Below, piece after piece: positions 41,156 to 49,628 of a DNA stretch of 64,000 bases. The stretch is from Rhodospirillales bacterium. GTDB taxonomy: Bacteria; Pseudomonadota; Alphaproteobacteria; Rhodospirillales; Defluviicoccaceae. The notes beneath the pieces were generated by a model. It had not been told where the DNA came from. It made no database searches and was given only the letters and a program-made list of their open reading frames with translations. Position numbers and translations under genes: made by a program. Position 1 is the first letter of the stretch. The number at the start of each line of letters is the position of its first letter. The DNA lies in the NCBI GenBank assembly GCA_016712375.1, contig JADJRE010000001.1:1-64000 (forward strand). Direction: 5' to 3'.

Positions 41156-41650
41156 CCGCTTCCGCAGCAATATCTCGGCGTGGCCGCGGGCGACCAGGTC
41201 GTCGATCGGCGCCACCTCGATGAAGCCTCGCCGTGCATAGAATCGGCGCGCGTCGGCGTTGCTCTCGGAGACGCACGCCCACAGATTGGCCGCTTCTCCT
41301 CTGGCCTCCTCCTCAATCCAGGTGACGACGGCGCCCCCCAGTCCGAAGCCGCGAGCCTCGGGTGTAACCCCAATCAGCTCGATGTAGGGACCGCGCAGCC
41401 ACGGATAACGGATGCCCAACACCCCCACCAGCACACCTTCTCGCATCAACCGGAAGCGGTGCAGAGCAGGATCGGGGCGCATCAGATAGCGGCTGACGGT
41501 CTCCTCCTGATAGCCAAGGGTCCGCCATGGATCCTCCACAACGAGCAGCGCCGCGATCGCGGCGGCGTCGCTGGTATCGACGAGCGGCAGCAGGGTGCCG
41601 TTGCTCGGCAGCGGGTGCGCAATGGCGGCAAATGGCGATTTCACGCTCAT
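41144..41650 (-). CDS. GNAT-family N-acetyltransferase
   Basis: A protein of 168 residues starting MSVKSPFAAIAHPLP at 41650. The acetyl-CoA binding motif is in IELIGVTPEARGFGLGGAVV, with the Gln/Arg-x-x-Gly-x-Gly/Ala pattern reduced to RGFGLGG. VSESNADARRFYARRGFIEV is the usual C-terminal motif. Its start overlaps the end of the polysaccharide deacetylase gene on the same strand, so the two are coupled. The acceptor is unknown. Confidence 0.82.
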   Translation of the reverse strand: MSVKSPFAAIAHPLPSNGTLLPLVDTSDAAAIAALLVVEDPWRTLGYQEETVSRYLMRPDPALHRFRLMREGVLVGVLGIRYPWLRGPYIELIGVTPEARGFGLGGAVVTWIEEEARGEAANLWACVSESNADARRFYARRGFIEVAPIDDLVARGHAEILLRKRLLG

Positions 41651-42714
41651 CCCGTGCCCTCTCCGAATAGCTTGTCGTAGCGGCGGTTGTCGCCTGGCCG
41701 AAGCTCGTAGCACTCGTCGGCACTAACTGGCTCTCCCGATTGCAGCAGTTCGCTCACGGTGACGAAGCGATAGCCTTTGGCGCGCAAGCCTTGGACGATC
41801 TCCGGCAACGCCTCCTCCGTGCCCCGACCGTTGCCGTTGGCATGGAAGACGACGATCGAGCCGGGACGGACCTCGGTCAGTACGGCGCGCGTGAGCTGTT
41901 GCGGTCTCGCAGCCGGGTTGGCGTCGCCGCTGATCACGTCCCATTGGATAGCCGCCAGGCCAAGCTCGTGCGCTTGTAGAAGCGCCTCTTTCGAACAGAC
42001 GCCATAGGGAAATCGAAAAACGCTGGGCTGCTGCGGCACGCGCGCAATTTCAGACGCCGGCACTCCGGCTTCAGCAGCACGCAGCGCAAGATCGCCGCGC
42101 AGCAGCGCGAACTCCTGCTGTGCCCATGTGATCTGCTGCCATGTTTTCTCGCCAGATATCACGCGAAGATTGCCGTGGGTCCAAGCGTGGTTACCGACTT
42201 CGAATAGCGGATCAGCAATCAGCTGCATCGCCCGTTCGGGATGATTCCGCATCCATTTCCCCCCGGCGAAGAAAGTAGCCGGCACCCGCTCCCGGCGCAG
42301 CGCATCGACCACTCCGCCGTCATAGCCGCTGGTCTGATCGGCGCGCTCACACAGATCAAAGGTCAACGCCACCGGTAGGTCGCCATTGCGCGGCTTCACA
42401 CGACGAATCGACCCGACCGGCGGCGGGGGCACGCTCTCGCGCGACGGGTCAGTCGCCAGCGGGTCAGGTGGTGCTTTGATGGGCGGTGTATAGTCAGGCG
42501 GGCGCAAACGTTTCGTTCGCGCCTCGCTGGACGTCGCCTGTAGCTGTGCCGGCGTCCACAGCCGCTCGAGTACTACCTGTGATCCCATCGAAGGTAGGGA
42601 TAGTGGTTCGCCCGCATGGGAGCGCGCGGGCCCACCGGTGATGAAAGCCAGCACGAGAAGGATTGCGACGGCATCCGCAAACAAGTTGCATTGCGCCCGC
42701 TGTCGGCCGAGCAT
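41647..42714 (-). CDS. Secreted polysaccharide deacetylase family protein
   Basis: About 355 residues with an N-terminal signal or anchor (LFADAVAILLVLAFITGGPA), a Pro-rich linker and a NodB-homology domain. Motif 1 is VALTFDLCERADQTS (one Asp of the usual pair is replaced by Leu-Cys), motif 2 is EVGNHAWTHGNLRV, motif 3 is VFRFPYGVCSKEAL, motif 4 is AIQWDVISGDAN and motif 5 is IVVFHANGNGRGTEEALPEI. It probably deacetylates a periplasmic or cell-wall glycan. I chose MLGRQRAQCN at 42714 because the longer frame overlaps the divergent ppa start. Confidence 0.83.
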   Translation of the reverse strand: MLGRQRAQCNLFADAVAILLVLAFITGGPARSHAGEPLSLPSMGSQVVLERLWTPAQLQATSSEARTKRLRPPDYTPPIKAPPDPLATDPSRESVPPPPVGSIRRVKPRNGDLPVALTFDLCERADQTSGYDGGVVDALRRERVPATFFAGGKWMRNHPERAMQLIADPLFEVGNHAWTHGNLRVISGEKTWQQITWAQQEFALLRGDLALRAAEAGVPASEIARVPQQPSVFRFPYGVCSKEALLQAHELGLAAIQWDVISGDANPAARPQQLTRAVLTEVRPGSIVVFHANGNGRGTEEALPEIVQGLRAKGYRFVTVSELLQSGEPVSADECYELRPGDNRRYDKLFGEGTG

Positions 42715-42757
42715 GAGCCATCGGCTGGAACGCCGCCACGAGTGGACGGATGCGCAC

Positions 42758-43287
42758 ATGGATCTGAAGAAGGTGCCAGTTGGCAAAAATCCTCCTTACG
42801 ACGTAAACGTCATCATCGAGATTCCAATGGGCGGAACCCCGTAAAGTACGAACTGGACAAGGCATCCGGCGCCATTTTCGTCGATCGCTTCCTGCACACG
42901 GCCATGTATTATCCGTTCAATTATGGCTTTATCCCCCACACTCTTTCCGAGGATGGGGATCCTGTCGACGCCGCCGTTATCGGCCAAGTGCCCGTCACTC
43001 CCGGCGTCGTCATCCGATCGCGGCCGATCGGCGTGCTGATCATGGAAGACGAGGCGGGCACAGACGAGAAGATGCTGTGCGTGCCTGTCGACGACCTGCA
43101 TCCCTTCTACGCCGACGTAGCCTCATACCGCGAGTTGCCGTCAATCATGCGCGAGCAGTACGCGCACTTCTTCTCCCACTACAAGGATCTGGAGACGGGC
43201 AAGTGGGTCAAGGTGAAGCGCTGGGGCGAACCCGACGAAGCCTTCCAGTTGATCCGCGAAGGGATGCAGCGTGCGGTCGCCGAATGA
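42758..43287 (+). CDS. ppa: Inorganic pyrophosphatase, one frameshift
   Basis: Hydrolyses pyrophosphate to drive biosynthesis. The gene is normally essential. It starts MDLKKVPVGKNPPYDVNVII. The frame then breaks at GGAACCCC near 42834; adding one A restores GGNPVKYELDKASGAIFVDR. Downstream, YYPFNYGFIPHTLSEDGDPV and the signature DGDPVDAAVIG, the metal-binding VPVDDLHPFYADV and YKDLETGKWVKVKRWGEPDE are intact. The total is about 177 residues, the hexameric bacterial type. The missing A in an A-run argues for a sequencing error. Confidence 0.92.
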
Positions 43288-43688
43288 GGCGGCTGCCGAA
43301 CACGCCTCGGGCTTTAGTCGCTGCGATGCAGGGGCGATGTCAGAGCGGAAGTAAACGAATCGAGCCCGCGCGGCGGCAGGGCAGATTGCTCAGCGCCCAT
43401 CCCCCACGTCAGCCCGATTGGTAACACGCACGAACGTTGGGGAGACTGAACTCTTAACCTCCGCTGATCGTTGGTTCGTCCGCTGTGGCGGACTCAAGGG
43501 GACAGCCCGCCTGCTGAACCGGGCGAACAGGCTGGCAAGCGTGTTAGGTGAAAAGCCTCGCCAGATTACCATTAGCCACTTGCCCTTCCGATACGGACAG
43601 AGCAGATGCATGCAGCCCGCGACGGCAAGGTGGAAGTATCGCTAACCGCCGCCTTAACTGCAATTGAAAATAAGTTGCAATGACCTCT
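43288..43688. other. Convergent intergenic region, no gene recognised
   Basis: This 400-base region lies between ppa and the end of mlaC. A frame at 43418-43645 gives a 75-residue product with no recognisable features, and I do not accept it as a gene. A short hairpin (GTCCGC 43478-43483, GCGGAC 43488-43493) has no T-tract. Confidence 0.4.
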
Positions 43689-44363
43689 TCAGCGTGAAAC
43701 GCCAAGATCTGCCTTGAGTTGAGCGGTACGAACCCGCAGCGTATCCAGCAGCCCATTGATCCCACCGCTCTGCCGGATGGTTGCGGAGAAGTCAGAGCGC
43801 CACGTTTGGCTCAGCGAGACGTTCTCCACGACCACATCCGTAATGAGGTATACGCCGTCCCGGCCGCCGACCCGCCAGTCGACCCGAACCGGCTGCCCGC
43901 CAGCGGGCCGGTCGATCTCGCTGAACACGGTTGCCTGGGCATCGCTGTCGGCGATCGTCCGAACAATTCGCAGCCGCTCCCCGGTATATTCGCCGAAGCG
44001 CTTGACGTAACCGTACACCACAAGATCCTCAAACAGGCTTTGGTAATCGACGCGCTGCTGTGCGTCGAGCTGGTTCCAATAGCGCCCCAGTACCCAACGG
44101 GCGATGGCGTCGGTGGCGAAGTACTTCTTCAACAGCTCGCGAAACCGCTCCGCCCGCGCGGCTGGAGAAGCGCCGCGATCCTCCAACAGTGAGACGCCTT
44201 CGTCGGCGAAGCCCTTTACTACTGCTTGCGCCGCCGCACCGCTCACCGGCTCAGCCGCTCCCCCTGCTAACGGCGGCGAAACCCACGCCGCAAGCACCAA
44301 GGCAAGCATCAGCAAAACATGACGGAAGGTCATCGGCAATCGAAAAGCCATCATTACTGACAT
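43689..44363 (-). CDS. mlaC: Phospholipid-binding protein MlaC (Ttg2D family)
   Basis: A periplasmic carrier that moves phospholipids between the MlaA complex in the outer membrane and MlaFEDB in the inner membrane. The signal peptide is FRHVLLMLALVLAAWVSPPL. The domain shows RERFRELLKKYFATDAIARW-like RFRELLKKYFATDAIARWVL, GRYWNQLDAQQRVDYQSLFE and DWRVGGRDGVYLITDVVVEN, typical of the Tol-Tol-Ttg2 fold. I chose MSVMMAFRLP at 44363, which starts 5 bases after the mlaA stop. The mlaFED genes are not in the window. Confidence 0.88.
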   Translation of the reverse strand: MSVMMAFRLPMTFRHVLLMLALVLAAWVSPPLAGGAAEPVSGAAAQAVVKGFADEGVSLLEDRGASPAARAERFRELLKKYFATDAIARWVLGRYWNQLDAQQRVDYQSLFEDLVVYGYVKRFGEYTGERLRIVRTIADSDAQATVFSEIDRPAGGQPVRVDWRVGGRDGVYLITDVVVENVSLSQTWRSDFSATIRQSGGINGLLDTLRVRTAQLKADLGVSR

Positions 44364-44367
44364 CTCG

Positions 44368-45177
44368 CTATTGTACGGGAATGGCTGGCAGATCGTCGAG
44401 GCTCGGGCCTTCTTCTCCGGGTGGCGGCTGGCCCTGCCAGATCTCCGATAGCCGATACTGTCGGTACAGGCTTCGCAGCGCCGCATAGAAGTCGAGCGAG
44501 GATTTCTGCAGGTCGTCTAGTTCCTCAACATTTTGGGAACGTGCATCGATAATCGTCACGCCAAGACGCGTATACGACAGCGTCCTCATCCATTCGGTAT
44601 CCATGTTAAGCGTCCCCAACAAGCCGAACGGATCGAGAATCAGGCTGTCGACAGCAATGCCGGCGGCATCACGCGGATTCGATGGACCGACCAGCGGTAG
44701 CATCAGGAACGGTCCCTCCGGGGAGCCCCACACGGCCAGCGTCTGGCCGAAATCCTCGTTGTGTTGGGCCAGGCCGAAGTCGCTCGCCCAGTCGGCGAGA
44801 CCGCCGACACCAAGCGTCGAGTTAATAAGAAAACGGCCTGTCGTCGTGCCGGCGCGTTCAAATTCTCCCTGCAGCAGGTCGTTGGCCAAGACGACCGGCG
44901 AGCGCAGGTTGCTCAGGACGTTGTGCACGCCCTCACGAAGCGGCGGCGGCAGCAGCAACCGATAAAAGTCGGCGAGCGGCCGAAGGAACATTGCGTCGAT
45001 GGCTTGGTTGAAGCCGAATACCGTTCTGTTTAGCGGCTCCAGCGGGTCGTTGATTGCCTGGAACTCGGCATAGGCTTCGGCATCCGACCGATCGGGGGCA
45101 GTGGCGCAACCGCCTATGGTGGCTGCCAGCACCGCCGCGGCGACCAAGCAAGCGATGCGGTGCAAATTCGTCGGCAT
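44368..45177 (-). CDS. mlaA: Outer-membrane lipoprotein MlaA (VacJ)
   Basis: Removes mislocalised phospholipids from the outer leaflet. The lipoprotein signal is IACLVAAAVLAATIGGCATA (lipobox IGGC). The family motifs are INDPLEPLNRTVFGFNQAID, FYRLLLPPPLREGVHNVLSN, LRSPVVLANDLLQGEFERAG, STLGVGGLADWASDFGLAQH and GPFLMLPLVGPSNPRDAAG. The length of 269 residues is normal. mlaC follows 5 bases downstream in the same operon. Confidence 0.93.
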   Translation of the reverse strand: MPTNLHRIACLVAAAVLAATIGGCATAPDRSDAEAYAEFQAINDPLEPLNRTVFGFNQAIDAMFLRPLADFYRLLLPPPLREGVHNVLSNLRSPVVLANDLLQGEFERAGTTTGRFLINSTLGVGGLADWASDFGLAQHNEDFGQTLAVWGSPEGPFLMLPLVGPSNPRDAAGIAVDSLILDPFGLLGTLNMDTEWMRTLSYTRLGVTIIDARSQNVEELDDLQKSSLDFYAALRSLYRQYRLSEIWQGQPPPGEEGPSLDDLPAIPVQ

Positions 45178-45375
45178 CTCTGCAGCTTTCTCCCCTGTTG
45201 GACGACACCAGCAGCGAGGCGGAACTTACCTTATAATGTCCCGCTGATCCGGCGGGGTGTAAATTACCCAGGGCGCAAGTAACACAAGGTCAACAAAAAC
45301 ACCAGATTGCCGCGATCAAGCCATTGCAGCGGCGCCATGCCGGGCGGAGCGGCCAGACGCCGGAATGCTGGGTCG

Positions 45376-45444
45376 TCATGCGGCTCGGTCGATGCCGGAA
45401 CTCGCGGCGGTAATCAGAAACACCTTCTCGTCGAGCAGTCCCAT
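45376..45444 (-). pseudogene. N-terminal remnant of a short-chain dehydrogenase
   Basis: An ATG at 45444 opens MGLLDEKVFLITAASSGIDR, then AA and a stop. This closely resembles the start of SDR reductases (MGLLDGKVALITGAASGIGR). No SDR sequence continues in any frame towards 45290, so only about 22 codons remain. It sits in the 368-base gap between mlaA and hbd, which otherwise holds the mlaA promoter region (CTTATAATG near 45230). Confidence 0.4.
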
Positions 45445-45545
45445 CGCCTGGTCGCTCCGCTTGCTTGACGAAAAATTGAGGACTTGGGTTTCCAGCAAGT
45501 CGATCGCGTTCGGTATCGCCGCCCGGGAGAGACCGCTGGCATGCG

Positions 45546-46421
45546 TTACCGGGTCGGGATTGGCTTGTCCGTCGAGTAATCGTAGAAGCCACGGTCGGTC
45601 TTGCGGCCAAGCCAGCCCGCCTCGACATATTTCACCAGCAGCGGGCAAGGGCGGTACTTAGAGTCCGACAGGCCGTCGTGCAGGGTGTGCATCACGCCGA
45701 GGCAGGTGTCGAGGCCGATGAAGTCGGCAAGTTCGAGCGGGCCCATCGGATGGTGGGTGCCGAGCCGCATCGCCGTGTCGATGCTCTCCACCGATCCTAC
45801 ACCCTCGTAAAGCGTATAGATTGCCTCGTTGATCATCGGCATCAGAATGCGGTTGACGACGAAGGCGGGGAAGTCCTCGGCGCTGATCGGGATCTTGCCA
45901 AGATGGGTCGCGAAGTCGTGCAACTCTCGGTAAGTGTCCTCGTCAGTAGCGATGCCGCGGATCAGCTCCACCAGCTCCATCTTCGGCACCGGGTTCATGA
46001 AGTGCGTGCCGAGGAATCGGCCTGGCCGGTCGCTCATCGCCGCCAGCCGGGTGATGGAAAGAGTGGACGTGTTGGTGCCGATGATCGCGTCTTTCGGCAG
46101 CACCGGGCAAAGGCTCTTCAGGATCGACTTCTTAACCGCCTCGTCCTCGACGGCTGCCTCGATGACGATGTGGGCATCGCGGAAGCCGTCGTAATCGGCG
46201 CCCGTAGTGATCCGCGCCCGCGCCGCCTCGGCGTATTGTGCGCTCAGCTTGCCTTTCTCAACCTTCTTGGCGAGGTTATCATGGACGATGCTCAGGGCCT
46301 GGGCCAGCTTGTCGGCGTCGATATCCATGAAGTAGACGTCGAAGCCGGCTTCGGCGCAAACCTCGACAATGCCGGTGCCCATCTGGCCGGCGCCGATCAC
46401 CCCCACGTTGTTGCGTCCCAT
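45546..46421 (-). CDS. 3-hydroxybutyryl-CoA dehydrogenase
   Basis: NAD(P)-dependent oxidoreductase interconverting acetoacetyl-CoA and 3-hydroxybutyryl-CoA. The dinucleotide motif is VGVIGAGQMGTGIVEVCAEA. The catalytic His/Glu region is GRFLGTHFMNPVPKMELVEL, then DFPAFVVNRILMPMINEAIY and DTAMRLGTHHPMGPLELADF. It has 291 residues, the short single-function form. It follows etfB-etfA on the same strand with a 44-base gap. This operon feeds acyl-CoA electrons and fatty-acid or PHB-linked metabolism. Confidence 0.92.
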   Translation of the reverse strand: MGRNNVGVIGAGQMGTGIVEVCAEAGFDVYFMDIDADKLAQALSIVHDNLAKKVEKGKLSAQYAEAARARITTGADYDGFRDAHIVIEAAVEDEAVKKSILKSLCPVLPKDAIIGTNTSTLSITRLAAMSDRPGRFLGTHFMNPVPKMELVELIRGIATDEDTYRELHDFATHLGKIPISAEDFPAFVVNRILMPMINEAIYTLYEGVGSVESIDTAMRLGTHHPMGPLELADFIGLDTCLGVMHTLHDGLSDSKYRPCPLLVKYVEAGWLGRKTDRGFYDYSTDKPIPTR

Positions 46422-46465
46422 GCCCGGCTCCCGCGTCCGCCGCCTCGCCCGCTGTTCCGGGCGGG

Positions 46466-47398
46466 CTACTTCTGCAGCTCGGCCGCCAGTTCCGGCAGCG
46501 CCTGGAACAGATCGGCGACGAGCCCGTAGTCCGCCACCTGGAAAATCGGCGCCTCTTCATCCTTGTTGATGGCGACGATGATCTTCGAGTCCTTCATCCC
46601 CGCCAGATGCTGGATCGCTCCTGAAATGCCGACGGCGATATAGAGTTCCGGCGCCACTACCTTGCCGGTCTGGCCGACTTGGTAGTCGTTGGGCACGAAG
46701 CCGGCATCGACCGCGGCGCGCGAGGCGCCGACCGCGGCGCCCAGCTTGTCCGCCACCTCCTCGAGCAGCTTGAAGTTCTCGCCGTTGCCCATGCCGCGGC
46801 CGCCGGAGATGATCACCCGCGCGGCCGTCAGCTCGGGCCGCTCGCTCTTCGTCAGCTCCTGGCCGGTGACCCGGGTCAGCCCCGGATCGGACCCCCCGTC
46901 GATCGCCTCGATCGCCGCCGCGCCGCCCTCGGCCGCGACCGGATCAAACCCGGTGGAGCGCACGGTGACCACCTTGATCTTGTCGCTGCTCTGGACGGTG
47001 GCCAGGCCGTTGCCGGCATAGATCGGCCGGACGAAGGTGTCGGCATCGACGACGGCGCTGACGTCCGAGAGCATCGCCACGTCGAGCAATGCCGCGACGC
47101 GCGGCATGACGTTCTTGCCGGTAGTTGTTGCCGCCGCCAGCAGATGCGAATACCCCGGCGCGAGCCCGACCAGCAGCGGCGCCAGCGCCTCCGCCAGCGG
47201 ATGTTCGTGGAACGGCGCGTCGGCCAGCAGCACCTTGGCGACACCTGGGATCTTTGCCGCCGCCTCGGCGACCGCCCGGCAGCCCGATCCGGCAACCAGC
47301 AGGACGGGTTCGCCGAGCGCCAGCGCGCAGGCCACGGTGTTGAGGGTCGCTGGCTTCAGCGTGTGGTTGTCGTGTTCGGCAAGGACGAGAACGCTCAT
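46466..47398 (-). CDS. etfA: Electron transfer flavoprotein subunit alpha
   Basis: With EtfB it takes electrons from acyl-CoA dehydrogenases to ETF-ubiquinone oxidoreductase. Domain I begins MSVLVLAEHDNHTLKPATLN. The FAD-binding domain II has VIISGGRGMGNGENFKLLEE, VGQTGKVVAPELYIAVGISG and IQHLAGMKDSKIIVAINKDE. The total is 310 residues. Its ATG shares a base with the etfB stop (TGATG), so the two subunits are translationally coupled. Confidence 0.95.
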   Translation of the reverse strand: MSVLVLAEHDNHTLKPATLNTVACALALGEPVLLVAGSGCRAVAEAAAKIPGVAKVLLADAPFHEHPLAEALAPLLVGLAPGYSHLLAAATTTGKNVMPRVAALLDVAMLSDVSAVVDADTFVRPIYAGNGLATVQSSDKIKVVTVRSTGFDPVAAEGGAAAIEAIDGGSDPGLTRVTGQELTKSERPELTAARVIISGGRGMGNGENFKLLEEVADKLGAAVGASRAAVDAGFVPNDYQVGQTGKVVAPELYIAVGISGAIQHLAGMKDSKIIVAINKDEEAPIFQVADYGLVADLFQALPELAAELQK

Positions 47399-48147
47399 CA
47401 GATGACCTTCGCCTCGTTGCGGAGTTTCTGGACCAGTTCGGCCACGCTCGCCACCTTGACGCCGCCCTTGCGCTTGGGCGGCTCCTCGACCTTCAGGGTC
47501 TTCAGCCGCGGGGCGATGTCGATTCCCGTATCCGCCGCCTTGATCGTCTCGATCGGCTTCTTCTTCGCCTTCATGATGTTCGGCAGGCTGGCATAGCGCG
47601 GCGTGTTGAGGCGCAGATCGACGGACAGCACCGCCGGCAACTTCATCTCCAGCGTCTCCAGCCCACCGTCAACCTCCCGGACGACGGTAGCGGTGCCATC
47701 GCCAAGCGTTACCTTCGAGGCGAAAGTCGCCTGAGGCCAGCCGAGCAGGCCGGCGAGCATCTGCGCCGTCTGATTGGAATCGTCGTCAATCGCCTGCTTG
47801 CCGAGGATGACGAGCGCCGGCTGTTCCTTGTCAACCGTTGCTTTCAGCAGCTTGGCGACCGCCAGGGGCTGCAACTCCTGGTCGCTCTCGATCAGGATGC
47901 CGCGATCGGCGCCGATAGCGAGAGCGGTGCGCAGCGTCTCCTGCGCCTGCGGCGGCCCCATTGAGATGGCGACGATCTCGGTCGCCTTGCCGGCCTCTTT
48001 CAGGCGGACCGCCTCTTCGACGGCGATCTCGTCGAACGGGTTCATGGACATTTTGACGTTTGCCGTCTCGACGCCGGTCTTATCCGCCTTCACCCTGATC
48101 TTGACATTGTAATCGACGACACGCTTGACGCAGACGAGGACTTTCAT
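47398..48147 (-). CDS. etfB: Electron transfer flavoprotein subunit beta
   Basis: Binds AMP and pairs with EtfA. It starts MKVLVCVKRVVDYNVKIRVK. NPFDEIAVEEAVRLKEAGKA, ALAIGADRGILIESDQELQP, GKQAIDDDSNQTAQMLAGLL and LPAVLSVDLRLNTPRYASLP follow. The 249 residues match the family. I chose 48147 rather than the frame to 48243, whose extra residues are Arg/Lys-rich and unrelated to EtfB. It is the first gene of the etfB-etfA-hbd operon. Confidence 0.95.
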   Translation of the reverse strand: MKVLVCVKRVVDYNVKIRVKADKTGVETANVKMSMNPFDEIAVEEAVRLKEAGKATEIVAISMGPPQAQETLRTALAIGADRGILIESDQELQPLAVAKLLKATVDKEQPALVILGKQAIDDDSNQTAQMLAGLLGWPQATFASKVTLGDGTATVVREVDGGLETLEMKLPAVLSVDLRLNTPRYASLPNIMKAKKKPIETIKAADTGIDIAPRLKTLKVEEPPKRKGGVKVASVAELVQKLRNEAKVI

Positions 48148-48333
48148 GGACGGACCTGAGCCCTTTGCTGTTGTTTTCCTGGTCTTCGGAAGGGATGGAG
48201 CCTTCTCCACCGCGCGTCGCGAGGCCTCTGGAACTCCGCGCACCCTCCCGCGTCCCGCGCTCGCACACTAAGGGTGCGCCTATGCAACGTCAAGTTTGCG
48301 GCGGCGGGGAAGCGATGCTGGTAATCTGATCGC

Positions 48334-49064
48334 ATGGTGACGATAACGGCGACGCGCGACAACCCATCAGGGCCCCTTATGCTGGAACCGCTGCGAGGTG
48401 CCGATCCCGTGGAGTGGTTGCGGAGCCTACGGCCGGTGGACTACGAGCAGGCGATGGCCTTCATGCAGCAACGGGTGGACGCGGTCGCCGCCCGCCGGGC
48501 GCCGGAAGCCGTTTGGCTGCTGGAGCATCCCCGATCTACACGTGCGGGACCAGCGCGCGCGACAACGAGTTGCTCGACCGCTTGCGCTTTCCTGTCTACC
48601 GCACCGGCCGCGGCGGGCGGGTCACCTACCACGGGCCCGGCCAGCGCGTTGGCTACGTGATGCTCGACCTGCGCCAACGCGGCGCCGACGTGCGCGCCTT
48701 CGTCTGGCGACTGGAAGACTGGCTGATCGCAGCATTGGCGGAACTCGGCCTTGAAGCCCGGCGCAGCGAGGGCAAGATCGGCATCTGGGTGCATCTTCCG
48801 GGCGGCGTGGCCTCCCGGCGCGAGGCGAAGATCGGCGCCATCGGCGTGCGCGTTCGCCGCTGGGTCACCTTTCACGGCTTCGCACTGAACGTGTCCCCCG
48901 ACCTCTCGCACTTCGCCGGCATCGTTCCCTGCGGCCTCGCCGGCAGCGCAGTCACCTCCCTGCAGGCGCTGGGGGTGGACGCGACGATGGCTGAGGTGGA
49001 CGCGGCGCTGAGGGCTGGCTTCACCAAGGCTTTTCCGCCGGTGTCTGCCGCTGAGGTTTCCTGA
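48334..49064 (+). CDS. lipB: Octanoyltransferase LipB, one frameshift
   Basis: Transfers octanoyl from acyl-carrier protein to lipoyl domains. The N-terminal part (VDYEQAMAFMQQRVDAVAAR, WLLEHP) is in one frame. TCGTSARDNELLDRLRFPVY, GRGGRVTYHGPGQRVGYVML and KIGAIGVRVRRWVTFHGFAL are in the next. One base is missing in the CCCC run at about 48529-48533; restoring it gives LEHPPIYTCGTSA. The catalytic Cys lies in FAGIVPCGLAGSAVTSL and the Lys in EAKIGAIGV. The total is about 243 residues. The frameshift is probably a sequencing error. Confidence 0.92.
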
Positions 49065-49180
49065 TGATAACCGGTTGGCTGGTTCTGATGTGGGAAGCGA
49101 TCCGACGGCGGCGGGCCGACTGAACGCTCGCGTTCCATCGTTCTGGTCATCGGATGTTGGCTAAACCACGAATGGGCGCC

Positions 49181-49447
49181 GTTTAGCTAGACGATAGCTG
49201 TGTTGACCAGATGTTGATGGCACGCTGGAAGGCCGCTTTTGCAGGCGCGTTGAAGCCGGTGTAGGTGACCACAAAGCTTGCCGCTTCCGGCTGAGCGACC
49301 CGAGGTATCGGCGGGCGGACAAAACTCGGCGCTCCAGGGGGACCCGCTAGCAGCACCACGGGCTGGCCTGCCACTCTTTTATCGGCCGCCGCCTCGTATG
49401 ATGGTGCCCAGCACGAACGTCGTCATTAAGCGCTTGATGCTATTCAT
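49181..49447 (-). pseudogene. Truncated secreted-protein remnant
   Basis: An ATG at 49447 behind AGAGGGGGA opens MNSIKRLMTTFVLGT, which looks like the start of a signal peptide, then leaves frame. A second frame continues with VAGQPVVLLAGPPGAPSFVR and SFVVTYTGFNAPAKAAFQRA followed by INIWSTQLSSS, ending at TAG 49183 or just before. The TYTGF-x-AFQRAINIW-x-x-QL sequence resembles the N-terminal part of larger exported proteins with a repeated strand-helix unit. About 70-80 codons remain, so this appears to be the 5' fragment of a lost gene. Confidence 0.45.
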
Positions 49448-49572
49448 TTGCTAAATCCCCCTCTTGCGGCACTGCGTGATGACAGACCGCTCTGACGAGC
49501 GCGTCCGCCGTGCTCGTCAGTCGATTATCATTAACTCGCGGGGGGGGGACACACCCTCCTGAGGCCCTTCAC

Positions 49573-49600
49573 AAAAAAAGGGGCCGGTGCGACCGGCCCC
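49573..49600 (-). terminator. Rho-independent terminator of pckG
   Basis: On the minus strand GGGGCCGGT-CGC-ACCGGCCCC forms a 9-bp GC-rich stem followed by TTTTTTT. It begins about 29 bases after the pckG stop at 49629. This is the clearest intrinsic terminator in the window. Confidence 0.9.
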
Positions 49601-49628
49601 TCTTCGCGTGACGATGGTAGGCGGCAGA

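Noticed and set aside
43418..43645. A 75-codon frame between ppa and mlaC
   Set aside because: No ribosome binding site, unusual composition and no recognisable feature.
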